A DNA stretch of 64,000 nt from Sphingomonas baiyangensis (lineage in GTDB: Bacteria > Pseudomonadota > Alphaproteobacteria > Sphingomonadales > Sphingomonadaceae). The DNA lies in contig NZ_SWKR01000002.1 of the NCBI RefSeq assembly GCF_005144715.1, positions 372,001 to 436,000 of the forward strand, in the 5' to 3' direction. Shown here in pieces: positions 29,021 through 36,166 of this stretch (position 1 is its first letter; each line of letters starts with the position of its first letter). A model generated the notes under the pieces. The model worked only from the letters and a program-made list of their open reading frames with translations, was not told the origin of the DNA and searched no databases. Made by a program: the position numbers and the translations under genes.

Positions 29021-29458
29021 TCATGCTGCCTCGGCCTCGCGGCGAAGGTCGGTAATGTCGCAGCCGATCCACCCGGACAGCCGCGCCACGGTCCAGTCGA
29101 TGAAAGCCGCGCGCTCGTGCTCGGCCATGCTGGCAAAGGAAATGCTGTCGTAATCCCAGTCGATGATCTCGCCGGTGCGCTTCGACGTGACTTCCTTCGC
29201 CAGCCCGTATTCGCGCTTGAGCCGGCGGTGCAGCAGCCGCGTGGACATGACGCCATCAACAGCATCCGAAAGCTGCTCGGACGCGATGCGCAGCAGCACC
29301 CAATAGAGCGACATGCGCTTCACGTTGCCCGACGTGCGCTTGATCTCGACGCGCACAGTCTGACCCGACGACGCCTTGACCGCTTCGGTTGCCGCTTCCG
29401 TTACTGGGCGCAGCACGCCCAGCGTGGCGCGGAACAGCAGGGGTTCGCTGTCAGCCAT
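29021..29458 (-). CDS. Hypothetical phage protein (DUF1367/NinB-like position)
   Basis: 145 residues from ATG 29458, which overlaps the stop region of the nuclease gene upstream. The centre (KRMSLYWVLLRIASEQL, then STRLLHRRLKREYGLA and SISFASMAEHERAAF) resembles phage recombination-region proteins such as the DUF1367 group, by eye and weakly. It sits beside the Ref-like nuclease, so a role in phage DNA recombination is plausible but not shown. Confidence 0.6.
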   Translation of the reverse strand: MADSEPLLFRATLGVLRPVTEAATEAVKASSGQTVRVEIKRTSGNVKRMSLYWVLLRIASEQLSDAVDGVMSTRLLHRRLKREYGLAKEVTSKRTGEIIDWDYDSISFASMAEHERAAFIDWTVARLSGWIGCDITDLRREAEAA

Positions 29459-29831
29459 TGACCTGACCCTTTCCGTGCATCGCTTCCCAGATGGCTTCAG
29501 TCTCGGCCCACAGGCGGTTGCCCAGTTCCTCAAGGTCGATGCCATAGGTGGCGTGGAAGCCAGCGTGGCCGAGCGCCTCAACGGACGTGCGCGAGCCGTG
29601 CTGGTACATGTGATACTCAGGCGCCAGCGGCACCACGCAGCGATCAGAGCGAGTGATACGCCCGCCATGGATCGACGCGCTTACGTGGTGCAGCGTCGCC
29701 GGCTGACCGGACACGGCGCACCCCAGTTCCGCCACGCGATTGTGGTGAAACACGATCTTGGCGGGCTTGTAGCCTTTGCGCTTTGAACGCATCGGCTTGC
29801 CGCGCTTGAGAGGGGTGCGTCGGGCGAGCAT
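29451..29831 (-). CDS. Ref-like (recombination enhancement) HNH-type nuclease
   Basis: 126 residues. A basic N-terminus precedes the fold. The pattern CAVSGQPATLHHVSASIHGG, then RITRSDRCVVPLAPEYHMYQH and a last HATYGID follows the RecA-dependent nuclease Ref of phage P1 and its DUF968 relatives (HH, GG, PL and final H). Ref cuts DNA at RecA-formed displacement loops. Its place beside the ssDNA-binding candidates fits a recombination module. Confidence 0.7.
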   Translation of the reverse strand: MLARRTPLKRGKPMRSKRKGYKPAKIVFHHNRVAELGCAVSGQPATLHHVSASIHGGRITRSDRCVVPLAPEYHMYQHGSRTSVEALGHAGFHATYGIDLEELGNRLWAETEAIWEAMHGKGQVNG

Positions 29832-30097
29832 CAGAAACCCGGCACTTCGTCATCCAGGTCGTTCCATCCGCCCGACTGCTGGCGAGGCTGCTGGCGCTGT
29901 CCGCCATTGCCGCCGCCGTCACGCTCGCGCGGCTCGAATAGCGACACGCTGCACCGCCCATCCGCATCGGGCATGGGCAGGCTGTCGAACACGATGTTGA
30001 TGCCCTTGTCGCCCTCCCAAGCTGTTCCGACGCGATGCCAGAAAGTGCCGCCATCGTTCTTCTTGCGGGGGGTGAGGACGTCGAAACGCTTTGCCAT
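29831..30097 (-). CDS. Candidate ssDNA-binding accessory protein
   Basis: 88 residues. The first 55 could form a small beta-barrel (RFDVLTPRKKNDGGTFWHRVG, with alternating hydrophobics); a Gly/Gln/Arg-rich linker follows and the protein ends WNDLDDEVPGF. That tail copies the acidic, hydrophobic-tipped tail of bacterial SSB (DDDIPF). The fold assignment is inference. Overlaps the genes on both sides by one base, so it is tightly coupled. Confidence 0.5.
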   Translation of the reverse strand: MAKRFDVLTPRKKNDGGTFWHRVGTAWEGDKGINIVFDSLPMPDADGRCSVSLFEPRERDGGGNGGQRQQPRQQSGGWNDLDDEVPGF

Positions 30098-30795
30098 CAG
30101 AATGCTTCCTTCTTGGTTTCTACGGTCACGCCGTCGATCGGGCGCTGTTTGAAGTTGCGGCGCACGTATTCCTCGACAAAGGCGGTGATGGCGTCGCGAT
30201 CGTTCTTGGCGATCCAGTGCAGGGCGTCGCGGTGACTGTTGATCGCGTAGACCTGAACAGTCCGCATTCCCTTCACGGTGTCCTTGGCCGCTCGTGCGGC
30301 ATCGCGTTGGGCTAGCTCGGCCTGCGCCAGCAGTTCGTCAGCGCGGCGCTGTTCTTCGATGCTGGCAGCGTTCGCAGCCTGATGTGCCCGGCGTGCTTCC
30401 TCGGCCTTCTCAGCGGCCGCACGTTCTGCCTCACGGCGCGCGGCTTCCTTCTTGGCGGCGAGCTTGGCTTTGTACGGCGCCTGAGCGGCAACGAGGCACT
30501 TCACCTGCCGATCAAGATCGTCCTGCGTCGGCTTCCACCGTGCGACCTCGGCCTTCCAGATTTCATGCAGCGGCTTCGTGCATTCGTCGCGGGCAGCATC
30601 CACCGCCTTGCGCGCCGCCTTCAGCTCCTTCAGCAGATCGTCGGTGGCCTTGAGCTGACCGTCGTTCTCGACCGTCGCCCCATCAAGCCAGTTGGCGACT
30701 TCCTCAAGGATTGGGCCATAAGGCTCTAACGCGACGTCGATCGGGTCCGGTGGATTGTTGCCGCCGATTACGGCGCGCGGGTTCGCAGCGTTCAT
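30097..30795 (-). CDS. Coiled-coil phage protein
   Basis: 232 residues. A long Ala/Arg/Glu-rich coiled coil (about 90-170) is flanked by a conserved-looking N-terminus (NNPPDPIDVALEPYGPILEE) and a C-terminal globular part. Proteins of this shape stand next to recombination or replication genes in many temperate phages; none has a named function that I can assign here. Ends one base into the next gene. Confidence 0.7.
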   Translation of the reverse strand: MNAANPRAVIGGNNPPDPIDVALEPYGPILEEVANWLDGATVENDGQLKATDDLLKELKAARKAVDAARDECTKPLHEIWKAEVARWKPTQDDLDRQVKCLVAAQAPYKAKLAAKKEAARREAERAAAEKAEEARRAHQAANAASIEEQRRADELLAQAELAQRDAARAAKDTVKGMRTVQVYAINSHRDALHWIAKNDRDAITAFVEEYVRRNFKQRPIDGVTVETKKEAF

Positions 30796-30806
30796 GCTGG
30801 CGGCTC

Positions 30807-31559
30807 CTAGTAGGGGATTTCGTCGTCAAGGATTTCGCTGGCGGGCGCGGGGGCAGGCTTGAGCGGCTGCACCTTCTGGCGATTGATCCACGCTTTCGCT
30901 TCTTCGAATGCGTCGGCGGGCATTTCGGCAAGGCTTGCGATGCCGCCGAGCCGGCAAATCGTGGCCGCGCCGATGTTCTTGGGCGTGGCCAAGTCCGTCA
31001 GTTCCTGGCGCTGCGCATCCGTGATGAAGCGCGGCTTTTCCGGCTGCACATGCTCGACGGCTCGGGCATCATCCTGAAAGCCGCCGTCTGGTACTTCCTC
31101 GGCAGGCGTGGTCGCCAGCCCGGCGTTCATCATCACGACGACATGAGCGAACGCAGATCGGCACGCGCGGCTGATTGCGCGGGTTTGCGCCATAGCGCGG
31201 ATGGCATAATCGAGGCGGCGCGGATGCACCTTGCCGCGATTATCCTTTCCGCCGAACCATACCGGCTCATCCTCGCCCACGAAGCCTTCGGCTACCGCAA
31301 TCACGGCCCCGTCAGACATCCGGCGAACTTCGCCTGCAGCCCTAACACCGCCATCAACCTTCTCCACATCGCGCGCGCTCGCAGCGCAGCCATGGGCGAC
31401 AGCGATAGCCTGCCATCCTTCAACGCAGACGTACTTGCGCCCTTGGATGTTCTTGGCAGTCTCGACCACGATCTGCTTGCAGATGCTCGCGGCGTTCGTG
31501 GACGCGCGATAGGCTTCGACATTGGCGCCATTGTCGATCACGGCGAGTGCTGCGCTCAT
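30807..31559 (-). CDS. Candidate ssDNA-annealing/binding protein
   Basis: 250 residues from ATG 31559 with GGAGTTG upstream. The central MAQTRAISRACRSAFAHVV resembles the conserved helix of phage single-strand annealing and related recombination proteins (ERF/Rad52-like groups contain an MAxTRAxxRA segment). The C-terminus ends EILDDEIPY, close to the SSB acidic tip. The annealing role is inferred from these two features and from the neighbouring Ref-like nuclease. Couples to the gene upstream by ATGA. Confidence 0.55.
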   Translation of the reverse strand: MSAALAVIDNGANVEAYRASTNAASICKQIVVETAKNIQGRKYVCVEGWQAIAVAHGCAASARDVEKVDGGVRAAGEVRRMSDGAVIAVAEGFVGEDEPVWFGGKDNRGKVHPRRLDYAIRAMAQTRAISRACRSAFAHVVVMMNAGLATTPAEEVPDGGFQDDARAVEHVQPEKPRFITDAQRQELTDLATPKNIGAATICRLGGIASLAEMPADAFEEAKAWINRQKVQPLKPAPAPASEILDDEIPY

Positions 31560-31780
31560 TGGTTCAACTCCGGGTATTTCGCCCACACCTGTTCCCACAG
31601 GCGGCGATTGCGTTCGTTCTCGGCTGCGAGTCCGGCGGCGCGCTGCGCTTCGGTTTCCGCATCCAGCGCGGAGGCGAAGTCAGGCTCGCTCCAGTACCGG
31701 ACCAGCCTTACCGCGATCGTGGTGATTGGCGCCTCGCCAGCGAAGTACGCAGCAGCGCGGGTGTTGCTGCCTACGGTCAT
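31556..31780 (-). CDS. Small hypothetical phage protein
   Basis: 74 residues, acidic and helical in the second half, ending LWEQVWAKYPELNQ. Overlaps its neighbours by ATGA on both sides. No domain recognised. Confidence 0.55.
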   Translation of the reverse strand: MTVGSNTRAAAYFAGEAPITTIAVRLVRYWSEPDFASALDAETEAQRAAGLAAENERNRRLWEQVWAKYPELNQ

Positions 31781-32031
31781 GGCTGGGTGGCCTTGGCGAT
31801 GGCGGCTCGGGCGGCATCTGCAACCGTATCGGGCAGCCCTGCCGCGAGGGCATTGGTCAGCGCCTTAAGCAGTTCGTGATGGGCGTTTACTGCGCGGACG
31901 CACAGGGCGGCATCTGCATTCATCAGATAGCCGCCGACATGACGATCGCGTCCCTCGCAGGTTGCCACGATCGCGGCCTCTTGGCGCGACCACGCCTGCA
32001 CGCGCCAAGGTAGCGGCGTATGCTCACCCAT
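31777..32031 (-). CDS. Small phage accessory protein
   Basis: 84 residues. HTPLPWRVQAW at the start and NADAALCVRAVNAHHELLKAL later form a pattern repeated in countless temperate phage proteins of unknown function. Coupled to neighbours by short overlaps. Confidence 0.65.
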   Translation of the reverse strand: MGEHTPLPWRVQAWSRQEAAIVATCEGRDRHVGGYLMNADAALCVRAVNAHHELLKALTNALAAGLPDTVADAARAAIAKATQP

Positions 32032-32233
32032 GACGAATATCCTTGTGAGAGGAGCGGCCTTCGCGGTGCGTCATCACGATGCTGGTCACGCCGCACGCGA
32101 ACATGGCGAGGGCGACAAGCAGGGTGGCGACGTTGAAGCCGAACAGCAGCGGAATGAGGACCATCAGGCCCAATGCGATCGCGCCAAGGTCGTCATGCTC
32201 GACGCGGCGAAGCGTGGCGATGATGCGGGTCAC
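32024..32233 (-). CDS. Small membrane protein
   Basis: 69 residues from GTG 32233, whose last bases overlap the upstream stop (GTGA); the longer frame begins in the middle of the upstream gene. Two hydrophobic helices (about 17-33 and 36-54). It is far from any lysis gene and transcribed with the early left operon, so I do not call it a holin. Confidence 0.6.
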   Translation of the reverse strand: MTRIIATLRRVEHDDLGAIALGLMVLIPLLFGFNVATLLVALAMFACGVTSIVMTHREGRSSHKDIRHG

Positions 32234-32553
32234 AGGCCCTGCTCCCGAGCCAGTGCTGCGGCCTCGCGGAGTTTCGCAACTACTTCGGCTTGCGTGCGGC
32301 CTTGGTGGTCGTTCCAATGTGGGATTACGCCGCCAATGGTCGCGCTGAAATTGCTCCAAGCGTCGTTCGGAGCATCACCGCCGTAATGCATGATCGCACC
32401 TGACGCGCACCAGCAGCAAGCATCAGCATCCCTTGGCAACACCATCCTGCCGTTCTCGTCCCGCGCTAGAGAGCCCTGCGTCCAAGCCCCTTCCGGCTCG
32501 ATCAGCTTTGCCGCAGCTTCAAGCACGTCGGCGACTGTCTGAGGCGCGCTCAT
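32230..32553 (-). CDS. DUF6197-like phage protein
   Basis: 107 residues. The run VADVLEAAAKLIEPEGAWTQG and a Cys-rich ADACCWCASGAI followed by NDHQGRTQAEVVAKLREAA matches the DUF6197 pattern by eye. Unknown function; common in actinophages and alphaproteobacterial phages. Confidence 0.6.
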   Translation of the reverse strand: MSAPQTVADVLEAAAKLIEPEGAWTQGSLARDENGRMVLPRDADACCWCASGAIMHYGGDAPNDAWSNFSATIGGVIPHWNDHQGRTQAEVVAKLREAAALAREQGL

Positions 32554-32825
32554 GCTGCCTTCCCCGCGAGACGTGCCTGAATACGAGCGTCCGTCAGCAC
32601 GCCACGAACGCGCGGTGCGATGCCGTTCTCGCCGAGCATTCCGGCGTGCGGGCGCCAGAACTTAACCGCCCAGCGAATTTCGCCGATTTCAGCCATCAGC
32701 GGCTTGCGCATGATGCCAGCTCGCTCGGCATACTCCTGCGCCAGATCGAGCGTGGCGGTGTGCGATGCTACCAGCGCATCGGCGTCCGGCTTTGCGATCG
32801 CTGAAATTGGACTGGCTTCGGCCAT
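32550..32825 (-). CDS. First gene of the leftward early operon, hypothetical
   Basis: 91 residues, no named domain. GAGGAGG seven bases before the ATG is one of the strongest ribosome sites in the phage. It directly follows the operator pair at 32878-32929, so it heads the leftward operon. Confidence 0.6.
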   Translation of the reverse strand: MAEASPISAIAKPDADALVASHTATLDLAQEYAERAGIMRKPLMAEIGEIRWAVKFWRPHAGMLGENGIAPRVRGVLTDARIQARLAGKAA

Positions 32826-32877
32826 CCCGGCCTCCTCGTCATCGCGAGGGGCCTATCCCCCTCGGTGTGTGAGGAGG

Positions 32878-32894
32878 GTTTGCACTACGCAAAC
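32878..32894. promoter_or_regulatory. Operator OL1: GTTTGC-N5-GCAAAC
   Basis: Perfect 6-base inverted repeat with spacer ACTAC, in front of the leftward operon. Same arms as three other sites in this region. Confidence 0.8.
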
Positions 32895-32912
32895 TCATGC
32901 GTCAAGCAAAAT

Positions 32913-32929
32913 GTTTGCAAAAAGCAAAC
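32913..32929. promoter_or_regulatory. Operator OL2: GTTTGC-N5-GCAAAC
   Basis: Perfect 6-base inverted repeat with spacer AAAAA. The left arm also pairs with GCAAA at 32906-32910, giving an overlapping second palindrome. On the minus strand a TTGACG -35-like box lies between this site and OL1, so binding would block the leftward promoter. Confidence 0.8.
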
Positions 32930-32930
32930 G

Positions 32931-33203
32931 TCACATATTCAGGCGGTCCTCGATCGCCTCTAGGCGCGACTCCGCTTCGTCCGCCCGCATGTTCGCACGG
33001 ATCGCCTGCCCTTCAATCTGGCGTATCAATTGTTGGCATGTTGGCTGACCATCGACGCCGTGGAGCTTGTCGATCAGCCATAATCGGTTCGGCCTGCATA
33101 CCTGGTCGTCGCTAGGCAGCGTCGTCGCCCACAACACAACGAGCGCGACGATCCCGTACCAGATAAGCTTCCCCCATTCGCTGTCTGAAATGCGGTTAGC
33201 CAT
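32931..33203 (-). CDS. Small membrane-anchored protein next to repressor
   Basis: 90 residues: a membrane helix at about 13-30 (LIWYGIVALVVLWATTL), then a soluble part with two Cys (QVCRPNRL and PTCQQLI) and a charged helix at the end. Its start overlaps the repressor stop by eight bases, so it would be expressed in the lysogen with the repressor. Lysogenic-conversion or superinfection role possible, not shown. Confidence 0.6.
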   Translation of the reverse strand: MANRISDSEWGKLIWYGIVALVVLWATTLPSDDQVCRPNRLWLIDKLHGVDGQPTCQQLIRQIEGQAIRANMRADEAESRLEAIEDRLNM

Positions 33204-33513
33204 CCGTGCCTGTGCCGCGCGCTGCCTCTAGCTTGCCGCTGTGCTCCACAACCTCGATCGCATCCTTACGCAGACGGCGTAGTGCCATCGCGTCCTCGGG
33301 CTGCATGAGCAGCTCATAGGGGCGAACATTCAAGGCGTCCGCAATCGTCTGCACGATTGTCGGATCATAGTCCTGCCGTGCGTTTACCAGCAAGCTTATC
33401 GTCGTTTTCGACAGATCGGTCTTTCCTACAAGGTCTGCTTGGGACACACCGAGCGTGCCGAGCCATTCGCGCAGATACCAGTTGGTGAACCGCTTCGGGC
33501 GAGAGTGGGCCAT
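33196..33513 (-). CDS. Prophage repressor (XRE helix-turn-helix)
   Basis: 105 residues from ATG 33513. The HTH runs through VSQADLVGKTDLSKTTISLLVNAR (about 23-46), followed by the typical helix 4-5 segment PTIVQTIADALNVRPYELL. There is no LexA-like protease domain, so induction must act otherwise than by self-cleavage. Divergent from the Cro-like gene across two palindromic operators, and leftwards two more lie before the early operon, the layout of a lambda-type immunity region. Confidence 0.85.
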   Translation of the reverse strand: MAHSRPKRFTNWYLREWLGTLGVSQADLVGKTDLSKTTISLLVNARQDYDPTIVQTIADALNVRPYELLMQPEDAMALRRLRKDAIEVVEHSGKLEAARGTGTDG

Positions 33514-33546
33514 GCGCCGGGAATAGCACTGGCGCGGGCGGAAGGC

Positions 33547-33563
33547 GTTTGCATTAGGCAAAC
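33547..33563. promoter_or_regulatory. Operator OR-a: GTTTGC-N5-GCAAAC
   Basis: Perfect inverted repeat with spacer ATTAG, between the repressor and Cro-like genes. Confidence 0.82.
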
Positions 33564-33580
33564 TGCGTGCTTGATTTGTC

Positions 33581-33597
33581 GTTTGCGATATGCAAAC
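33581..33597. promoter_or_regulatory. Operator OR-b: GTTTGC-N5-GCAAAC
   Basis: Perfect inverted repeat with spacer GATAT, 34 bases (about three helical turns) from OR-a centre to centre, ending nine bases before the Cro-like start codon. Confidence 0.82.
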
Positions 33598-33605
33598 ACT
33601 GCGGC

Positions 33606-33845
33606 ATGTCAAAGCCCATGCCCCCTTCGGAACTTGCGAGTGCGGCGGGTATCTCCGTTCCGTACGCGAGCCAGCTTCTCAGCCCGAACCCGGAACGCCA
33701 GCGCACGCCCTCGCGCCCGCTCGCAATCCATATCTTTCGGGCCACGGGATGGCGTCACCCGTCGATCGCTTCGCTGACCGACGAGCAGATCGCGATGCTT
33801 GAGCAGATCGAGCCGTACGAACCGGCAGCGGAGCGCGCGGCATGA
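33606..33845 (+). CDS. Cro-like regulator
   Basis: 79 residues from ATG 33606. PSELASAAGISVPYASQLL (about 6-24) is a helix-turn-helix. As first gene of the rightward operon, facing the repressor across shared operators, it is in the place of Cro. The upstream extension of the frame crosses operator OR-b and is not used. Confidence 0.75.
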   Translation: MSKPMPPSELASAAGISVPYASQLLSPNPERQRTPSRPLAIHIFRATGWRHPSIASLTDEQIAMLEQIEPYEPAAERAA

Positions 33846-34459
33846 AGCAAATCTATTTCCTGCGCCCGATTGGCAGCGTTGGACCGATAAAGATCGGGTG
33901 CAGCATCGAGCCTCGCAAGCGGCTGAACGTCATCGCGGGCTGGTCGCCCATTCCGCTTGAAGTCGCGGCCTGTGCGCCCGGCGGGCATCTGCAAGAAGGC
34001 GACCTGCACCACAGGTTCGCTCACCTTGCGCTGCACGGCGAATGGTTCGCGGTGGACGCCGAACTTGCCGAGCTGGTCGAGGAAGTCGCGCGCACCGGGC
34101 GCCTTCCCGAAGTCGAGGCTGTTCGCCGCCAGCCCAACAATCGCGTCGTGGCTGGGATCAAGTCGCAGATTACTCGCGCTGTTAGCGACGCCGAAAAAAC
34201 GCATCTGGGCTATCGGATGAACCGCGGTTTTGGCCGTCCAGATGACGTGCGCGCAATCTTGGAGCGCATCAGTGGCGCAGAAGCGATGCCGCCAAGCCCT
34301 GCCGAGCAAGCCGTACTGGTCCGCTACGTGGCAGAGTTGCGGGCGCAACCGCGCGCTCACCGGACCTTCAACGATCGTTGGAGCGCGTGGATCGCATACC
34401 GTGATGGGCCGAATGGATTGCGCGCCCGCCCCACAAATACAGCGGAGGCGGCTGCGTGA
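33842..34459 (+). CDS. T5orf172/GIY-YIG-like protein
   Basis: 205 residues. The N-terminal 80 form a T5orf172 domain: IYFLRPIGSVGPIKIGCS, EPRKRLNVI and GEWFAV at its end. This domain is a divergent GIY-YIG nuclease relative. The rest (about 85-205) is helical with no match. It may be a nuclease or only a DNA-binding relic. Overlaps the Cro-like gene by ATGA and the next gene by GTGA. A second, shorter copy is at 37597. Confidence 0.8.
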   Translation: MKQIYFLRPIGSVGPIKIGCSIEPRKRLNVIAGWSPIPLEVAACAPGGHLQEGDLHHRFAHLALHGEWFAVDAELAELVEEVARTGRLPEVEAVRRQPNNRVVAGIKSQITRAVSDAEKTHLGYRMNRGFGRPDDVRAILERISGAEAMPPSPAEQAVLVRYVAELRAQPRAHRTFNDRWSAWIAYRDGPNGLRARPTNTAEAAA

Positions 34460-35028
34460 GCGGGGCCGTCGCATATGTTGGCGCGCAGACGGTCGATCAC
34501 GTCAATCGCGAGGCGAACGATTTTTATCCGACCCATCCCGGCGCGACGCGTGCCCTGCTGACGGTTGAGAAGTTCGACGGCGCGATTTGGGAGTGCGCGG
34601 CAGGCGAGGGCGACATGAGCCGCGAGCTTGAGGCCGCCGGTTATGCGGTAGTCAGCACGGATCTGATTGCGCGCGGATACTGCGCAGATCGGGTGGACTT
34701 CCTCATGGAGTGGCAGGCTCGCGCGCCTAACATCGTCACGAACCCGCCGTTCAAATTGGCTGCGCAGTTTGTCGATCACGCCCTCACGTTGACGACTGGC
34801 AAGGTCGCCATGTTCCTGCGGCTTGCCTTCCTCGAAGGGGTTGAGCGCGGCGCTTGGTTCCCGAACACGCCGTTGGCCCGCGTTTGGGTCATGTCGCGCC
34901 GAGTGCCGATGTGGCGCGGAGAGGTGCGCAACGAAATAGGTAGCGTCATGGCCATGGCGTGGTTCGTTTGGGATCACGCTCATAGCGGACCACCGACGAT
35001 CGGCTGGCTTGATTGGAAGTCGGCATGA
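34456..35028 (+). CDS. SAM-dependent DNA methyltransferase (N6-adenine type)
   Basis: 190 residues. DFYPTHPGATRALL and the motif IWECAAGEGDMSREL (SAM binding) are followed by the catalytic NPPFKLA. The NPPF tetrad indicates amino methylation, most likely N6-adenine. No target-recognition domain is obvious, as in other short phage enzymes of this type. GTG start overlaps the upstream stop (GTGA). Likely protects phage DNA from host restriction. Confidence 0.85.
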   Translation: MSGAVAYVGAQTVDHVNREANDFYPTHPGATRALLTVEKFDGAIWECAAGEGDMSRELEAAGYAVVSTDLIARGYCADRVDFLMEWQARAPNIVTNPPFKLAAQFVDHALTLTTGKVAMFLRLAFLEGVERGAWFPNTPLARVWVMSRRVPMWRGEVRNEIGSVMAMAWFVWDHAHSGPPTIGWLDWKSA

Positions 35029-35213
35029 CCGACACCGCCGCCATCCTCACGGACCTCGCCCGCGTCCGCTGCATCTTCCAGCTTCGCACCATCACCGCCG
35101 CCATGGGCGTGCACCCTGTCCGCCAGCACCAGCATGGCAACAGCGAGGCAGCCGCAGAGCGGGGCAGGGCGGTCGATCATTTCCATACGAAGGAACATAG
35201 CGATGCGCGTTGA
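35025..35213 (+). CDS. Small hypothetical phage protein
   Basis: 62 residues, His-rich in the centre. The ATG overlaps the methyltransferase stop (ATGA), and the end overlaps the next start by 11 bases. Evidence for expression is positional only. Confidence 0.45.
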   Translation: MTDTAAILTDLARVRCIFQLRTITAAMGVHPVRQHQHGNSEAAAERGRAVDHFHTKEHSDAR

Positions 35214-35658
35214 TACGTCAGCGGACGAAATCGGTCTGGTCAGCCCCGATCGCGTCCGATTGCTGGTCCAGGGCCTTCTGCGTGGCGCTCAGGCAAGCGG
35301 GTGGACTGATGACAGCCTTGGCGCTGCAACGGGTCTGAGCGCGCGCCGCATCAAGTCCTACCGCGTCGAGGGCAAGGAACCGTCGCTGTCCGCTGCGCTG
35401 TCGATCGGCGTAGTGCTTGGAACGTCGGCCATCAACGGACTGCTGGCGACGATCGGCTATGTCGCGCGGCCGCTCGATGAAGCTGAAGATGCCTGCGTGC
35501 GGATGCTCGCCGCCGACGCGATGGGGCACCTTGCCGTGATCGCTCGCAATGCGGCTGACGGGCGGATCGACCACACCGAGGAAGCGGAAACGCGCCTCGC
35601 TGCTGATGCGCTTATTGCGACGGTGCTGCCACTCGCCAGCGCGGGCGGTGCAGCGTGA
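35203..35658 (+). CDS. Phage helix-turn-helix protein
   Basis: 151 residues from ATG 35203 with AAGGAA upstream. TDDSLGAATGLSARRIKSYRVEGKEPS (about 25-51) looks like an XRE-type HTH. The C-terminal half is helical and ends LIATVLPLASAGGAA. It could regulate early or replication genes. Confidence 0.65.
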   Translation: MRVDTSADEIGLVSPDRVRLLVQGLLRGAQASGWTDDSLGAATGLSARRIKSYRVEGKEPSLSAALSIGVVLGTSAINGLLATIGYVARPLDEAEDACVRMLAADAMGHLAVIARNAADGRIDHTEEAETRLAADALIATVLPLASAGGAA

Positions 35659-35807
35659 AAACCGCGCACCCCTACACTCTGCATAAGCCCAAGACGAAAG
35701 TCGCTCACGATCCGTCGGCGATCATCGTCCATCGCGACCGGCGGTTCGCCTTCCACCGGGTGCTCAACCCCGTGAACCACTATGCGATCACGGAGGCGCG
35801 GCCATGA
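35655..35807 (+). CDS. Small hypothetical phage protein, 50 aa
   Basis: GTG start overlapping the upstream stop (GTGA) and stop overlapping the next ATG (ATGA). The product is rich in His and Arg with a strand-like IIVHRDRRFAFHRVLNP. It fills the space exactly between two genes, which argues for reality. Confidence 0.5.
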   Translation: MKTAHPYTLHKPKTKVAHDPSAIIVHRDRRFAFHRVLNPVNHYAITEARP

Positions 35808-36166
35808 CTGAATGGACCGAAGCCGACGATCGCATCCTTGTCGCTGCACGCGGCAACGGCATGAGCTGGCGAACTATCGTCACGACGTATTTTATCGACC
35901 ACACCGAAAACGCGGTACGTCGCCGTTTCGAACGGCTTGAGCTAGGTCCGGTCGTCAACCGCGACACGGAAGCTCGCCCCGTCGATCGCAACCTCGACGC
36001 ACGGCTTGGATCGGAGGCGCTGCATCGGGCCACGGAACGCATGTACGTGCGAGTGGCCCGTCGTCGCGGCATTTCGATTGAGGACGCCGCGCTACGCATT
36101 CAGCTTGGCGACGAGTTGGTAACGCGAGCCCGAGCACGCCATGCTGAAACGCGGAGGGCGGCATGA
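35804..36166 (+). CDS. SANT/Myb-like DNA-binding phage protein
   Basis: 120 residues. WTEADDRILVAARGNGMSWRTI and ENAVRRRFERL (about 4-45) resemble a SANT/Myb-type trihelix. The C-terminal half is charged. Overlaps both neighbours by four bases. Regulatory role inferred. Confidence 0.6.
   Translation: MTEWTEADDRILVAARGNGMSWRTIVTTYFIDHTENAVRRRFERLELGPVVNRDTEARPVDRNLDARLGSEALHRATERMYVRVARRRGISIEDAALRIQLGDELVTRARARHAETRRAA

Noticed and set aside
30711..31868. 385-codon plus-strand frame across the leftward early genes
   Set aside because: Antisense to three coupled genes with protein-like sequence; no ribosome site and no recognisable domain.
32024..32233. Holin
   Set aside because: Two membrane helices, but it lies in the early leftward operon with no lysis gene near.
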